A stretch of DNA of 64,000 bases, taken from contig NZ_JH417639.1 of assembly GCF_000239295.1 (NCBI RefSeq), positions 1 to 64,000 on the forward strand, read 5' to 3'. Made by a program: the position numbers and the translations under genes. Source of the DNA: Flavonifractor plautii ATCC 29863. Its GTDB lineage: Bacteria > Bacillota > Clostridia > Oscillospirales > Oscillospiraceae. Each line of letters starts with the position of its first letter. Position 1 is the first letter of the stretch. The notes beneath the pieces were generated by a model that saw only the letters and a list, made by a program, of their open reading frames with translations, was not told the origin of the DNA and did not search any database. Below, piece by piece: positions 8,170 to 16,727 of the stretch.

Positions 8170-10602
8170 TTATTCCTCCGTTTTATCCAGATCCTGCCGC
8201 TTGCTCTCAATGAGGGCATCCACGCTGCCGTGGAGCACGCCCTTGAACTCGCCGTCAATGAAACCGGACACGTGGCCCCGGACGTGTCCTTCCAGACGCA
8301 TGGTGCCGTTCTGGAAGCGCTGTTTCCGGTCCCGGTTGAGGGTAATGGCGGTGCGCTCGATAAGGGCGTCGCCCAGCACCAGGAGCTGGGGCAGCACAGT
8401 CATGACCAGGACGATGGAGGTCAGGGTGCCACGGCCCAGGGTATCGCCGATGGAGGAGATAATGGTGTCGGTGGACAGCTTGCCGATGAGAAAGCCGGCC
8501 ACAGTCATGATGGAGCCGGAAGTAAGCACGGTGGGGAAGCTCTGGTTGAGCGCCTCCACGGCGGCGGCCCGACGGTCAAGCACGGTCTTGAGCTGTAAGT
8601 AGCGGTTGGTGATGACGATGGCGTAGTCAATGGTAGCGCCCATCTGTATGGCGCTGACAATCAGGTAACTCATAAAAAACAGGTTGGTACCCGTCAGGAA
8701 GGGGAAGGAGAAGTTGATCCAAATGGAGCCCTGGATGGTGAGCACCAGCAGGATGGGCAGCCCAGCGGACTTGAAGGTAAACAGCAGGATAACCACCACA
8801 AAGAGCACGGTGAGCACACTGATTTTCAGGTTGTCCCCGGTGAAGGAGGCGGCCAGATCCCGGGCGTTGGTGGAATTGCCCACCAGCACCACATCGTCTC
8901 CGTAGTATTCCGCGGCAATGGCGCGGATCTGGTCCAGGAGGGCATAGGTCTCCGCCCCCTCCTCGGGGAGATCGGCAGTAAAGACCATCCGGGTCCACTG
9001 TTCCCCTTGGAGCTGCTGGAGTCCGTCGTCCAGGGTATCCTGCAGCTCCTCCACCTGGCTGGCCTGCTCTCCGCTCAGGCGGATAACCCCCTTGTCCTTC
9101 TGCTCCAGCAGGAACTGGAACACATCCAGCAGGGGCACGGAATAGTCGTCCGTGTCCTGAAAGATAGCGCCGTATTCCTCCACGCTCAGGCCGTAAGCCT
9201 GGTAGAGCAGCCGGGCCAGCTCGATGTCCACGCCCGCCAGCTCGGCAAACTGCCGGGGGGTCAGCTTGTCGGTGAGGTAGCGGCCGTCCTCCACCTCAAT
9301 GTTGGCCAAGCCGGTGGCGGTCGTCACGTTGTCCAGGGCCTCCACCCGGCGGAGCACCGCACCCTCGCTGTCGTAGTCCCCACGGGGAACCAGTACGGCA
9401 ATGGTGTTGGTATAGCCGAAGGTCTCGTTGATCTTGTCCATGGCGATACGGGTCTCCGGACGGTTGCCTGAGTTGGTGGAATTGGTGGAGAATACATAGT
9501 CGCACTGGTTGGAGCAGTAAATGCCGCCGATGACGCACACGGCGAACACCGCCGGAAGCACGAAGCGCAGCTTCATGATGAGGCGGCCCCAGCCTGCGAT
9601 GGAGGGCACTAGGTTTTTGTGGCGGGTCTTTTCGATGCCCCGGTTGAAAAGCATCAGCAGACCGGGCATGAGCAGAAACACCGACAGCATGGAGCAGACA
9701 ATGCCCTTGGACAGGACGATACCCATGTCGAAGCCGATGCGGAACTGCATCAGCATCAGGGCCACCAGGCCGGAGATAGTGGTGAGGGAGGAGGAGGAGA
9801 TCTCCACGATGGCCTTGCTCAGGGCGGCAATGTCCGCCTCTCGGGCGTCCAGACCGTTGTCCCGCTCCTCCATATAGCGGTGGCAGAAGATAATGGCGTA
9901 ATCGATGGCCAAGGCAAGCTGGAGCACCACGGCGATGGCGTTGGTGATGAAGGAAACCGAGTCAAAGAGAAAGTTGGTGCCCATGTTGAGGATGGCGGAG
10001 ACCACAAACACAATGAGAAAGACCAGGACCTCCAGATAGCTCTTGGAGGTGAACAGGAGTACCGCTACGATGACGGCGGCGGCAATGGCCAGAATGACCG
10101 TCATCTCCTGCATAAGGCTGTCTGAGTCGTACGGATCGCCGCTGGGGAAGACGTAGTGATCGTAGGGCGCTGCCAGCTCCTTTACGGCCGCGAGGGCGGC
10201 GTCCGCCTCCGGACTGCCCTCCTCACCGGTAAAGGAGACGGAAAAGAGGGCGGAGGAGTCCTTAAAGTGGTCGGTACTGTCGTCAAAGGCGACGGAGGAC
10301 ACGCCATCCAGCTCCGCTAATTGAGCGGCTACCTTTTCGGCTTGGCGGTAGGTCACATTGGAGAGCATGACCTGAGCGGAGGCGTAGGTGGTGAACTCCT
10401 CGTCCATAAGGGTCAGCCCCCGTCGGGTCTCGGTTTCGGCGGGGAGATAAGAGGTGATGTCATTGTTGACCACCACCTTGTCAATAGAGCTGCCGCAAAA
10501 GAGCACCGCCGCCAGGAAGACCAGAAAGAAGGCCTTTCGCTTGTCGACAATGAACCGCGCCAGCTTGGTTACAGGGGTTTCAGAGCTTGATGTTTGTGAC
10601 AT
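8170..10602 (-). CDS. MMPL/RND-family transporter
   Basis: This 810-residue protein has two homologous halves. Each has one membrane helix, an extracytoplasmic domain and five more helices; the second half restarts near GDNLKISVLTVLFVVVILLF. The helix phrases LALAIDYAIIFCHRYMEER and GATIDYAIVITNRY are the conserved 'IDY...' helix-4 motifs of MMPL/SSD proteins, where the Asp relays protons. Family members export lipids, amphiphiles or peptides by proton motive force. It lies between its presumed TetR regulator (18 bases upstream) and the GLUG/helical protein (4 bases downstream). The operon therefore looks like a transporter with a dedicated exported partner. The cargo is unknown. Confidence 0.9.
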   Translation of the reverse strand: MSQTSSSETPVTKLARFIVDKRKAFFLVFLAAVLFCGSSIDKVVVNNDITSYLPAETETRRGLTLMDEEFTTYASAQVMLSNVTYRQAEKVAAQLAELDGVSSVAFDDSTDHFKDSSALFSVSFTGEEGSPEADAALAAVKELAAPYDHYVFPSGDPYDSDSLMQEMTVILAIAAAVIVAVLLFTSKSYLEVLVFLIVFVVSAILNMGTNFLFDSVSFITNAIAVVLQLALAIDYAIIFCHRYMEERDNGLDAREADIAALSKAIVEISSSSLTTISGLVALMLMQFRIGFDMGIVLSKGIVCSMLSVFLLMPGLLMLFNRGIEKTRHKNLVPSIAGWGRLIMKLRFVLPAVFAVCVIGGIYCSNQCDYVFSTNSTNSGNRPETRIAMDKINETFGYTNTIAVLVPRGDYDSEGAVLRRVEALDNVTTATGLANIEVEDGRYLTDKLTPRQFAELAGVDIELARLLYQAYGLSVEEYGAIFQDTDDYSVPLLDVFQFLLEQKDKGVIRLSGEQASQVEELQDTLDDGLQQLQGEQWTRMVFTADLPEEGAETYALLDQIRAIAAEYYGDDVVLVGNSTNARDLAASFTGDNLKISVLTVLFVVVILLFTFKSAGLPILLVLTIQGSIWINFSFPFLTGTNLFFMSYLIVSAIQMGATIDYAIVITNRYLQLKTVLDRRAAAVEALNQSFPTVLTSGSIMTVAGFLIGKLSTDTIISSIGDTLGRGTLTSIVLVMTVLPQLLVLGDALIERTAITLNRDRKQRFQNGTMRLEGHVRGHVSGFIDGEFKGVLHGSVDALIESKRQDLDKTEE

Positions 10603-10620
10603 GGGTGGGATTCCGCCTTT

Positions 10621-11190
10621 CTAAACCGGGAGCTCGGGTTGAGGAATGAAGTGCTCTACATGCCGAAGCAGCACTTCGTCTGGAACGTCTGCACCGCTGG
10701 AGAGCCACCAGCGGATCAGGGCGAGCAGGCCGCCGGCATAGAAGCGGGCCGTCAGCTCCGGGTCAAACCCGGCGGCCGGGGCGCTCTCCGACAGCTTTCG
10801 CTTCAGGGCATCCGTAATGATCTCGTCCAGCACGTAGAACTCTGCTGCGCCCTGGACGGTGAGGAACATCCCCCTGTGGGACTTCAGGAAGGAGAGCGCG
10901 TTGTGAAAAAGGACCATAAAATACTCCCGGGGCCCGGTACGTGGGTCCAGGGAGGGGTCCACCGGCTCGAAGTATTTCTGTAGTTCGTCCACAGCATAGC
11001 GCAGCAGGGCCAGCTTGTCATCGAAATGGGCGTAGAAAGTGGTGCGGTGGACCATGGCGCGCTGGCAGATATCCACCACCGAGATTTCACTCAGCGGACG
11101 CTCCTCCAGCAGGGAGAGCAGGGCGTCGGCGAGGAGCTTCCGGGTACGGCGCTGCCGCAGATCTTCCCGGGGCTGGCTGGTTTGTTTCAA
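10621..11190 (-). CDS. TetR/AcrR-family repressor
   Basis: This is a TetR-type regulator of about 189 residues. The N-terminal HTH (RKLLADALLSLLEERPLSEISVVDICQRAMVHRTTFYAHF split around the turn) ends in the family hallmark TTFY.HF. The C-terminal part is a helical ligand/dimer domain. I choose the TTG at 11190 because AAGGAG lies 9 bases upstream and because the promoter places transcription start near 11216, so longer reading frames would begin before the mRNA. It is first in the operon with the MMPL transporter and GLUG protein and probably represses all three. Confidence 0.9.
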   Translation of the reverse strand: MKQTSQPREDLRQRRTRKLLADALLSLLEERPLSEISVVDICQRAMVHRTTFYAHFDDKLALLRYAVDELQKYFEPVDPSLDPRTGPREYFMVLFHNALSFLKSHRGMFLTVQGAAEFYVLDEIITDALKRKLSESAPAAGFDPELTARFYAGGLLALIRWWLSSGADVPDEVLLRHVEHFIPQPELPV

Positions 11191-11222
11191 TGGGATCCGC
11201 TCCTTATTCTGGGATGGGAAGA

Positions 11223-11251
11223 AGTGTAGCACAGACAAAAATAAATGTCAA
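11223..11251 (-). promoter_or_regulatory. Promoter of the TetR-MMPL-GLUG operon
   Basis: On the minus strand TTGACA (11246-11251), a 17-base spacer and TACACT (11223-11228) form a near-consensus sigma-A promoter. The leader is only about 25 bases long. Confidence 0.8.
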
Positions 11252-11338
11252 GATAAACAACATGTGTAGATTAAGTGAAACACACGAAACTTTTTCTGTT
11301 GAGGATTATAGGGATACAAATGGAACCGAGCTGTGCGA

Positions 11339-11375
11339 GAGGGCGGGGAATGAGAGACAACCGCCCTCTTTATAT
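11339..11375 (+). terminator. Hairpin with T-rich tail, possible terminator
   Basis: GAGGGCGG (11339-11346) pairs perfectly with CCGCCCTC (11361-11368) and is followed by TTTATATAATTT. No plus-strand gene ends nearby, so its role is unclear. The rest of 11252-11432 shows no gene. Confidence 0.4.
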
Positions 11376-11432
11376 AATTTTATAGGTGCGCAAAGTAGGT
11401 TTCGTGCAAAACAAGTAAACCGAAGCCGGATA

Positions 11433-11466
11433 ACCCATTGACGTAGTAGGAGATTGTTGCTATACT
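11433..11466 (+). promoter_or_regulatory. Promoter of the metH operon with shared element
   Basis: TTGACG (11438-11443), a 17-base spacer and TATACT (11461-11466) form a good sigma-A promoter. The 22 bases from 11433 match the metY promoter (16425-16446) at 17 positions, overlapping the -35 box in both. This suggests one shared regulator. Confidence 0.75.
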
Positions 11467-11545
11467 AATTTAATCCATATTGATTGGTGGGAAAGCTTGC
11501 GCTGCATGGAAGCAGTGATAAGAGAAGAAAAAGGAGGGGAAACGT

Positions 11546-12205
11546 GTGAAGCTGAATGTGGACGAGGCGTTGCGTTATCTGGGCATCGGCGGACAAGCAG
11601 CCGAGTCCATTCGGGCGAGTGTGGCTGCTGTCGCAGACAAGTTAACGGCTGCTATACAGCCCAGATACACCTACCGCGTGTGTTCCCTTCAAAAAACAGA
11701 GGCCGGATTCCTGCTGCCGGAGGCCGAGCTGGTCCTTCCGGGCGCGGACGCAGCGAAAATGCTGGAGCAGTGCGATCAGGCCGTGCTGATGGCGTGCACT
11801 CTGGGGACGCAGTTTGAAGCCCTCTTGCGCAGGGAACAGGCTCGTGATATGTCCAGGGCAGTCATTCTGGCTGCCTGCGGCAGCGCCTGGGTGGAGGCCG
11901 GGTGCGACCAGGTGGAGCAGGAACTGGCGCGTTGTCTTCCGAACCGCTATAGAACGGACCGGTTCAGTCCCGGGTACGGGGATCTGCCGTTGTCTTTGCA
12001 GCCGAAGATCTGCGCCGCACTGGATACCCAAAGGCGGCTTGGACTGTATGTAACAGAGAGCTATTTGATGAACCCATCCAAGTCAGTCACCGCCATCATC
12101 GGCTTGTCCGACTGGCCCCAGATGGCCCGCATCCGTGGATGCGCATATTGTTCGATGCGTGAGACCTGCAAATTGCGCGTGGGAGGAAAACACTGTGGGA
12201 ATTGA
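11546..12205 (+). CDS. Cobalamin-dependent methionine synthase reactivation-domain protein (stand-alone)
   Basis: This 219-residue protein corresponds to the C-terminal AdoMet-binding activation domain of MetH (Met_synt_B12). It shows the conserved RFSPGYGDLPLSLQ segment and the MNPSKSVTAIIGLS segment that binds AdoMet in MetH. It ends with a Cys-rich tail, CAYCSMRETCKLR. The domain drives reductive methylation of inactive cob(II)alamin. The GTG start has AGGAGGGG upstream. It overlaps the following metH gene, which lacks exactly this domain, so the two clearly form one split enzyme. Confidence 0.92.
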   Translation: MKLNVDEALRYLGIGGQAAESIRASVAAVADKLTAAIQPRYTYRVCSLQKTEAGFLLPEAELVLPGADAAKMLEQCDQAVLMACTLGTQFEALLRREQARDMSRAVILAACGSAWVEAGCDQVEQELARCLPNRYRTDRFSPGYGDLPLSLQPKICAALDTQRRLGLYVTESYLMNPSKSVTAIIGLSDWPQMARIRGCAYCSMRETCKLRVGGKHCGN

Positions 12206-14555
12206 GATACCTCAAAACAAATTTTTGATCCTGGACGGCGCTATGGGCACCGTTCTCCAGCAGCGGGGACTGTCTCCCCAAGGCCGGCCGGAGCTGCTGA
12301 ATCTGACGGAGCCGGAGCTGCTGGATTCCGTCTATAAAGAGTACATCGCCGCCGGAAGCCAGGTGATTTATGCCAACACCTTCGGTGCCAACGGCTTAAA
12401 GCTAGCCAAGACGGGCCACAGTGTGGAGGAGGTCGTGGGTGCGGCCATCGCTGTGGCAAAGAAAGCGGCGGCCGGTACCGGTACCCTGGTGGCGCTGGAT
12501 GTGGGCCCGCTTGGCGAGCTGTTGGAGCCTATGGGTACGCTGTCTTTTGAGCGGGCATATGACCTGTTCCGCGAAATGGCGGAAGCTGGTGCAAAGGCCG
12601 GCGCGGACTTAATCGTGGTGGAAACCATGACAGACCTGTACGAGGCCAAGGCTGCCCTGCTGGCGGCCAAGGAGGCCGCCCACCTGCCGGTGTTTGTCAC
12701 CATGTCCTTTGATGCCGGCGGCCGGACCTTCACCGGCTGTACGGTCGCCTCCATGGCCCGTACACTGGAGGGCCTGGGTGCGGACGCTATTGGACTGAAC
12801 TGTTCGCTGGGGCCAGACCTGCTGGCGCCGCTGCTGAAAGAACTGTGTGAGAATACCCGCCTGCCGGTCATTGCCAAGCCTAACGCGGGCCTGCCGGACC
12901 CGGTGGATGGACACTATGATATGGGACCGGAGGACTTTGCCCAGGCTCTGCTGACCTGCGTGGAGGCTGGTATCTCCATCGTGGGCGGCTGTTGCGGTAC
13001 ATCCCCGGAATACATTCGTCGGCTGACGGCAGTTCTGGAAGGAAAAAAGCCCGTATCCCGGCACTATAACAACACCGGTCTTGTCTGTACCCCTGTGACA
13101 CCCATCCGACTGAATGGTGTGCGGGTGATTGGCGAGCGTATCAACCCCACCGGGAAAAAGCGTTTCCAGCAGGCACTGCTGGAAAATGACCTGGACTATA
13201 TCCTGGATGTGGGTGTCCAGCAGGAGGATGCCGGAGCGGACATCCTGGATGTGAACGTAGGCTTCCCCGGTGTGAATGAAGTGGTTATGCTGCCCAGAGT
13301 GGTAAAGAAGCTGCAAAGCGCGATCGCTGTGCCGTTGCAGCTCGATTCCTCCAACCCGGACGCACTGGAGGCAGGGCTGCGGGTCTATAACGGCAAGGCT
13401 GCGGTGAACTCTGTCAACGGAGAGCCGGAGGTTCTGGAGCGTGTGCTGCCTATTGTGAAGAAGTACGGCGCGTCCGTGGTGGGTCTGACGCTGGATAAAA
13501 ACGGCATCCCCAAAACAGCGGAAGAGCGGGTCGCCATCGCCTGCCGCATTCTGCAGGCTGCTTTGGACCACGGCATCCCCAGAGAGGATGTGTGGATTGA
13601 CTGCCTGACCCTGACGGTCTCGGCCCAGCAGGAGCAGGCTGCGGAGACGTTGAAAGCGGTGCGGACCATCCGGGAGGAGCTGGGGCTGCAGGTGGTGCTG
13701 GGCGTGTCCAACATCTCCTTTGGCCTGCCCAACCGCAAGCTGATCACGCAGAACTTTTTGATTCAGGCCATGCATGCCGGGCTGACTCTGCCCATCATCA
13801 ACCCAAATCAAACGGAGATGATGGACGCGGTGGCGGCGTACCGTGTACTCTCCGGAGAGGACCGGGAGTGCCGAGCCTATGTTGCCCGTTTCGCGGCGGA
13901 GTCCCCTGTCGTGCAGGCAGCGCCGAAGGCGGATGCCCTGACGTTGGGCGATGCGGTCATCCGTGGGTTGAAGGCCGATGCCGGAAAGCTGGCTGCCAAA
14001 GCGCTGGAGACCGAGGATGAGCTGTCTCTGGTAGAAAACCACCTGATCCCCGCACTGGACAAGGTGGGAGAGGACTATGACAAGGGTACGGCATTCCTGC
14101 CCCAGCTGCTCAGCGCCGCCCAGGCGGCACAGGCAGTATTCGAGGTCATCCGGAGCTCTATTGCCGCCAAGGGCGGTGTGCCCGTGAAGAAGGGAAAACT
14201 CATCGTTGCCACTGTGCAGGGCGACATTCATGACATTGGCAAAAATATTGTGAAAACCGTACTGGGAAATTACGGCTACGAGGTGTTGGATCTGGGCCGG
14301 GATGTGCCGCCGGAGACCATCCTGCGGACGGTTCAGGAGCAGGGGGTGCGCCTGGTGGGCCTGTCCGCCCTGATGACCACCACACTGCCCGCCATGGAAA
14401 AGACCATCCGGTTGCTGCACACTATGGAGGAGCCCCCGGTCATCTTTGTGGGCGGCGCGGTGGTGACGCCGGAATACGCCAAACAAATGAATGCGGACTA
14501 CTACGCCAAGGATGCCCACCAGTCGGTGGAGATCACCAGAAAGGTCATGGGATGA
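12195..14555 (+). CDS. metH: Cobalamin-dependent methionine synthase, three-domain form
   Basis: This enzyme transfers a methyl group from methyl-tetrahydrofolate to homocysteine through cobalamin. I start it at GTG 12195, with GGGAGG about 8 bases upstream; the protein then has about 786 residues. Residues about 1-290 form the homocysteine domain with zinc ligands in GLNCSLGP and GGCCGTSPEY. Residues about 310-570 form the pterin-binding barrel (ERINPTGKKRF onward). Residues about 590-660 are the cap helices. From about 675 comes the B12-binding domain with GDIHDIGKN, whose His (about 679) ligates cobalt. The reactivation domain found in E. coli MetH is absent and is encoded by the gene just upstream, which this one overlaps by 11 bases. 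Confidence 0.96.
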   Translation: MGIEIPQNKFLILDGAMGTVLQQRGLSPQGRPELLNLTEPELLDSVYKEYIAAGSQVIYANTFGANGLKLAKTGHSVEEVVGAAIAVAKKAAAGTGTLVALDVGPLGELLEPMGTLSFERAYDLFREMAEAGAKAGADLIVVETMTDLYEAKAALLAAKEAAHLPVFVTMSFDAGGRTFTGCTVASMARTLEGLGADAIGLNCSLGPDLLAPLLKELCENTRLPVIAKPNAGLPDPVDGHYDMGPEDFAQALLTCVEAGISIVGGCCGTSPEYIRRLTAVLEGKKPVSRHYNNTGLVCTPVTPIRLNGVRVIGERINPTGKKRFQQALLENDLDYILDVGVQQEDAGADILDVNVGFPGVNEVVMLPRVVKKLQSAIAVPLQLDSSNPDALEAGLRVYNGKAAVNSVNGEPEVLERVLPIVKKYGASVVGLTLDKNGIPKTAEERVAIACRILQAALDHGIPREDVWIDCLTLTVSAQQEQAAETLKAVRTIREELGLQVVLGVSNISFGLPNRKLITQNFLIQAMHAGLTLPIINPNQTEMMDAVAAYRVLSGEDRECRAYVARFAAESPVVQAAPKADALTLGDAVIRGLKADAGKLAAKALETEDELSLVENHLIPALDKVGEDYDKGTAFLPQLLSAAQAAQAVFEVIRSSIAAKGGVPVKKGKLIVATVQGDIHDIGKNIVKTVLGNYGYEVLDLGRDVPPETILRTVQEQGVRLVGLSALMTTTLPAMEKTIRLLHTMEEPPVIFVGGAVVTPEYAKQMNADYYAKDAHQSVEITRKVMG

Positions 14556-16330
14556 TGGATATCCGCACCTATTTATCGCAGGGAAAGCCATTGCTGTTTG
14601 ACGGGGCTATGGGCACTTATTTCGCCGCCCATCCGGGCCGGGCTGAGGAACGCTGTGAACGGGCCAACCTGACCCGCCCGGAGGAAATTCTGCGCATCCA
14701 CCGCGCTTATTTGCAGGCCGGCTGCCGGGCCATCAAGACCAATACCTTTGCCATCAGTGGAGATCTCTCCGATGGGAACGATGAAACCGCCTGCGACATC
14801 GTAAATGCGGCCTGCCACCTGGCACGGCAAGCCGCTCAACCCTATGGGGCTTATGTATTTGCAGATCTGGGCCCCGCGCCCCGTGACCACAGCCGCGCCC
14901 CGGCAGATCTATACCAGACGCAGGCGCAGTGGTTTCTGGAACAGGGGGTGACCCATTTTTTGGTGGAAACGCTGTCTGGTGACGAGGGGCTCCCGGAATT
15001 GGCTGGTTGGTTGAAGGAAAAAAATCCGGATGCGTTTCTTATGGTTTCCTTTGCCGTGGACCATAGTGGGATGACCAGCGCCGGACGTTTGGGCAGCGAG
15101 CTGTATCGCTTTGCATCGGAACTGGCTGGGGTGGATGCAGTGGGCTTTAACTGTGTTTCTGGCCCCCGCCATTTGCTGAAATACATTCAGACCCTGGAGC
15201 TGAGCGATAAGCCTCTGACTGTCATGCCCAACGCCGGTTACCCCACCGTGCTGGGCCGCCGCACGGTATTCGGCGGTCAGCCTGACTACTTTGCAGGGCA
15301 GATTGCACAAATCGTTCAGGCTGGCGCCTCCATCGTAGGCGGCTGCTGCGGTACTACGCCGGAACATATTGCCCAGACGGCGCAGGCTTTGAAAGAGCCG
15401 CTTCCTAAGTGCACCGTTTCTGCTCCGAAAAAGCTGCTCAAACCTGCGGCCAATGCGTCCAACTCCCTTTGGGAGAAGTTGGAGGCGGGTAAGCGTGTCA
15501 TTGCCGTGGAACTGGACCCACCCGTAGATGACGACAGCGCGGGCTTTTGGGAGGGGGTGCAGGCCTTGCGGGGCTCGGGGGCCGATGCGGTGACGATCGC
15601 AGATTGTCCCATCGGTCGCCCACGGGCGGACAGCAGCCTGTTGGCCTGTAAAATCAAGCGGGATATTGGTATAGAGCCGTTGCCCCATATGACCTGCCGT
15701 GACCGCAATCTGAATGCTACCAAGGCTCTGCTTTTGGGCTTGTCCATGGAAGGGGTACACAATGTGCTGGTGGTCACCGGCGACCCTATCCCTACCGAGG
15801 ATCGGAACGAAGTCAAAAGCGTATTCAATTTCAACTCCCGCAAGCTGGCCCGCTTTGTCCATATGCTGAATGAAAATACCCTGCGTACCCCCTTTCGTAT
15901 CTATGGCGCTCTGAATCTGAACGCCCGCAATTTTGATGTGGAACTGCGGCGGGCACAGGAGAAAGAGGCATGTGGTGTTTCCGGCTTTCTGACACAGCCG
16001 GTGTTGTCCGCCGAGGCGCTGGACAACCTGAAATTGGCACACAAGACTCTGCGGGGCAAGATTCTGGGCGGGATATTCCCCGTGGTGAGCCACCGAAACG
16101 CCTGTTTTCTGAACAATGAGATTTCAGGCATGCGGGTGTGCGATGAGATCATTCATTTATATGAGGGGAAGGACCGTGATGCAGCGGAAGCTCTGGCGGT
16201 CACCGTTTCGACGGCGATTGCCAAAGAGATCTTCCCCTACACCGACGGTTATTACCTCATGACCCCGTTCCGCCGGGTGGCGCTGATGGAGCATATTATT
16301 CAAAATATTCAGCAATCGTGCATTTCATAA
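14552..16330 (+). CDS. Bifunctional homocysteine S-methyltransferase / methylenetetrahydrofolate reductase
   Basis: This 592-residue fusion has an N-terminal homocysteine methyltransferase barrel (about 1-290; FDGAMGTYF, NCVSGPRH and the zinc pair GGCCGTTPEH) and a C-terminal MTHFR barrel (about 310-590; VELDPPVDDDS, DCPIGRPRADS, MTCRDRN, VTGDP). The layout equals YitJ of Bacillus. The MTHFR half makes methyl-tetrahydrofolate, the substrate of MetH encoded just upstream. The ATG overlaps the metH stop by 4 bases (ATGATGG). The homocysteine domain duplicates the one in MetH; whether it is active with another methyl donor cannot be told. An intrinsic terminator follows. Confidence 0.94.
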   Translation: MMDIRTYLSQGKPLLFDGAMGTYFAAHPGRAEERCERANLTRPEEILRIHRAYLQAGCRAIKTNTFAISGDLSDGNDETACDIVNAACHLARQAAQPYGAYVFADLGPAPRDHSRAPADLYQTQAQWFLEQGVTHFLVETLSGDEGLPELAGWLKEKNPDAFLMVSFAVDHSGMTSAGRLGSELYRFASELAGVDAVGFNCVSGPRHLLKYIQTLELSDKPLTVMPNAGYPTVLGRRTVFGGQPDYFAGQIAQIVQAGASIVGGCCGTTPEHIAQTAQALKEPLPKCTVSAPKKLLKPAANASNSLWEKLEAGKRVIAVELDPPVDDDSAGFWEGVQALRGSGADAVTIADCPIGRPRADSSLLACKIKRDIGIEPLPHMTCRDRNLNATKALLLGLSMEGVHNVLVVTGDPIPTEDRNEVKSVFNFNSRKLARFVHMLNENTLRTPFRIYGALNLNARNFDVELRRAQEKEACGVSGFLTQPVLSAEALDNLKLAHKTLRGKILGGIFPVVSHRNACFLNNEISGMRVCDEIIHLYEGKDRDAAEALAVTVSTAIAKEIFPYTDGYYLMTPFRRVALMEHIIQNIQQSCIS

Positions 16331-16336
16331 GCAAGG

Positions 16337-16370
16337 AAAAGGGGCCGTTCGTGTGAATGGCTCCTTTTTT
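16337..16370 (+). terminator. Terminator of the metH operon
   Basis: GGGGCCGTTC (16341-16350) pairs with GAATGGCTCC (16355-16364) through G:U-tolerant pairing. A GTGT loop and a run of T complete it. Confidence 0.85.
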
Positions 16371-16424
16371 GCTCTGGTCGGTTCTTTAACAGGTCTTTAT
16401 ACCAGATCAATCAATAATGAAATT

Positions 16425-16461
16425 ACCTATTGACATCATAGGAAATAGGTGGTAGTATAAT
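16425..16461 (+). promoter_or_regulatory. Promoter and candidate operator of metY
   Basis: TTGACA (16430-16435) with a 17-base spacer leads to TAGTAT (16453-16458), overlapping TATAAT at 16456-16461. The inverted repeat CCTATT (16426-16431), N12, AATAGG (16444-16449) overlaps the -35 region. The same half-sites occur in the Rrf2 promoter near 25964-25988. Confidence 0.75.
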
Positions 16462-16505
16462 CCCATAAACCAACTGAGTAAATTGGTTTTAGAGGGGCGT
16501 GCAAA

Positions 16506-16628
16506 ATGAGCAATCTGTTTCAACAACTGTTGCGCAGCAATTTCCGCTGTGGACGAATGCTGAACTCCCGGGCACTGGATTTGGCCGGGTGGATCGGTAT
16601 GTCCTCCACTCACTTTGTTGTGATTTAA
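16506..16628 (+). CDS. Candidate leader peptide upstream of metY (40 aa)
   Basis: An ATG at 16506 with AGAGGGG 8 bases upstream opens a 40-codon frame ending in TAA. The peptide begins MSNLFQQLLRSNFRCGRM. It lies between the metY promoter and a terminator that stands before metY. It has one Cys (codon 15) and Met at codons 18 and 32, just before and inside segments able to pair with the terminator arms. I do not recognise a family. It is either a regulatory leader or a small protein. The promoter, SD and terminator around it argue that it is translated. Confidence 0.5.
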   Translation: MSNLFQQLLRSNFRCGRMLNSRALDLAGWIGMSSTHFVVI

Positions 16629-16658
16629 TAAGATCATTACATGGCCATATCTCTTTGT

Positions 16659-16688
16659 CCGGGAGCGAATAACGCCCCGGTCTTTTTG
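16659..16688 (+). terminator. Leader terminator (attenuator) before metY
   Basis: CCGGG(A)GCG pairs with CGCCCCGG around an AATAA loop, with one bulged A, and TCTTTTTG follows. It stands 40 bases before the metY ATG. CTCCCGG at 16565-16571 can pair with its left arm and CCGGG at 16584-16588 with its right arm, and those two can pair with each other. This is the four-segment layout of attenuators. Confidence 0.75.
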
Positions 16689-16727
16689 TATCTAAAATCA
16701 AACTATAAACTGAAAGAGGTATAAACC

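Noticed and set aside
11191-11238. Upstream ATG start for the TetR gene
   Set aside because: It lies upstream of the predicted transcription start, whereas the TTG at 11190 has an ideal SD.
12135-12194. 20 extra N-terminal codons of metH
   Set aside because: They overlap the Cys-rich tail of the reactivation gene in another frame, and a GTG with a good SD at 12195 starts exactly at the conserved domain.
16462-16727. SAM (S-box) riboswitch before metY
   Set aside because: None of the conserved S-box blocks is present in this leader or in the metH leader.
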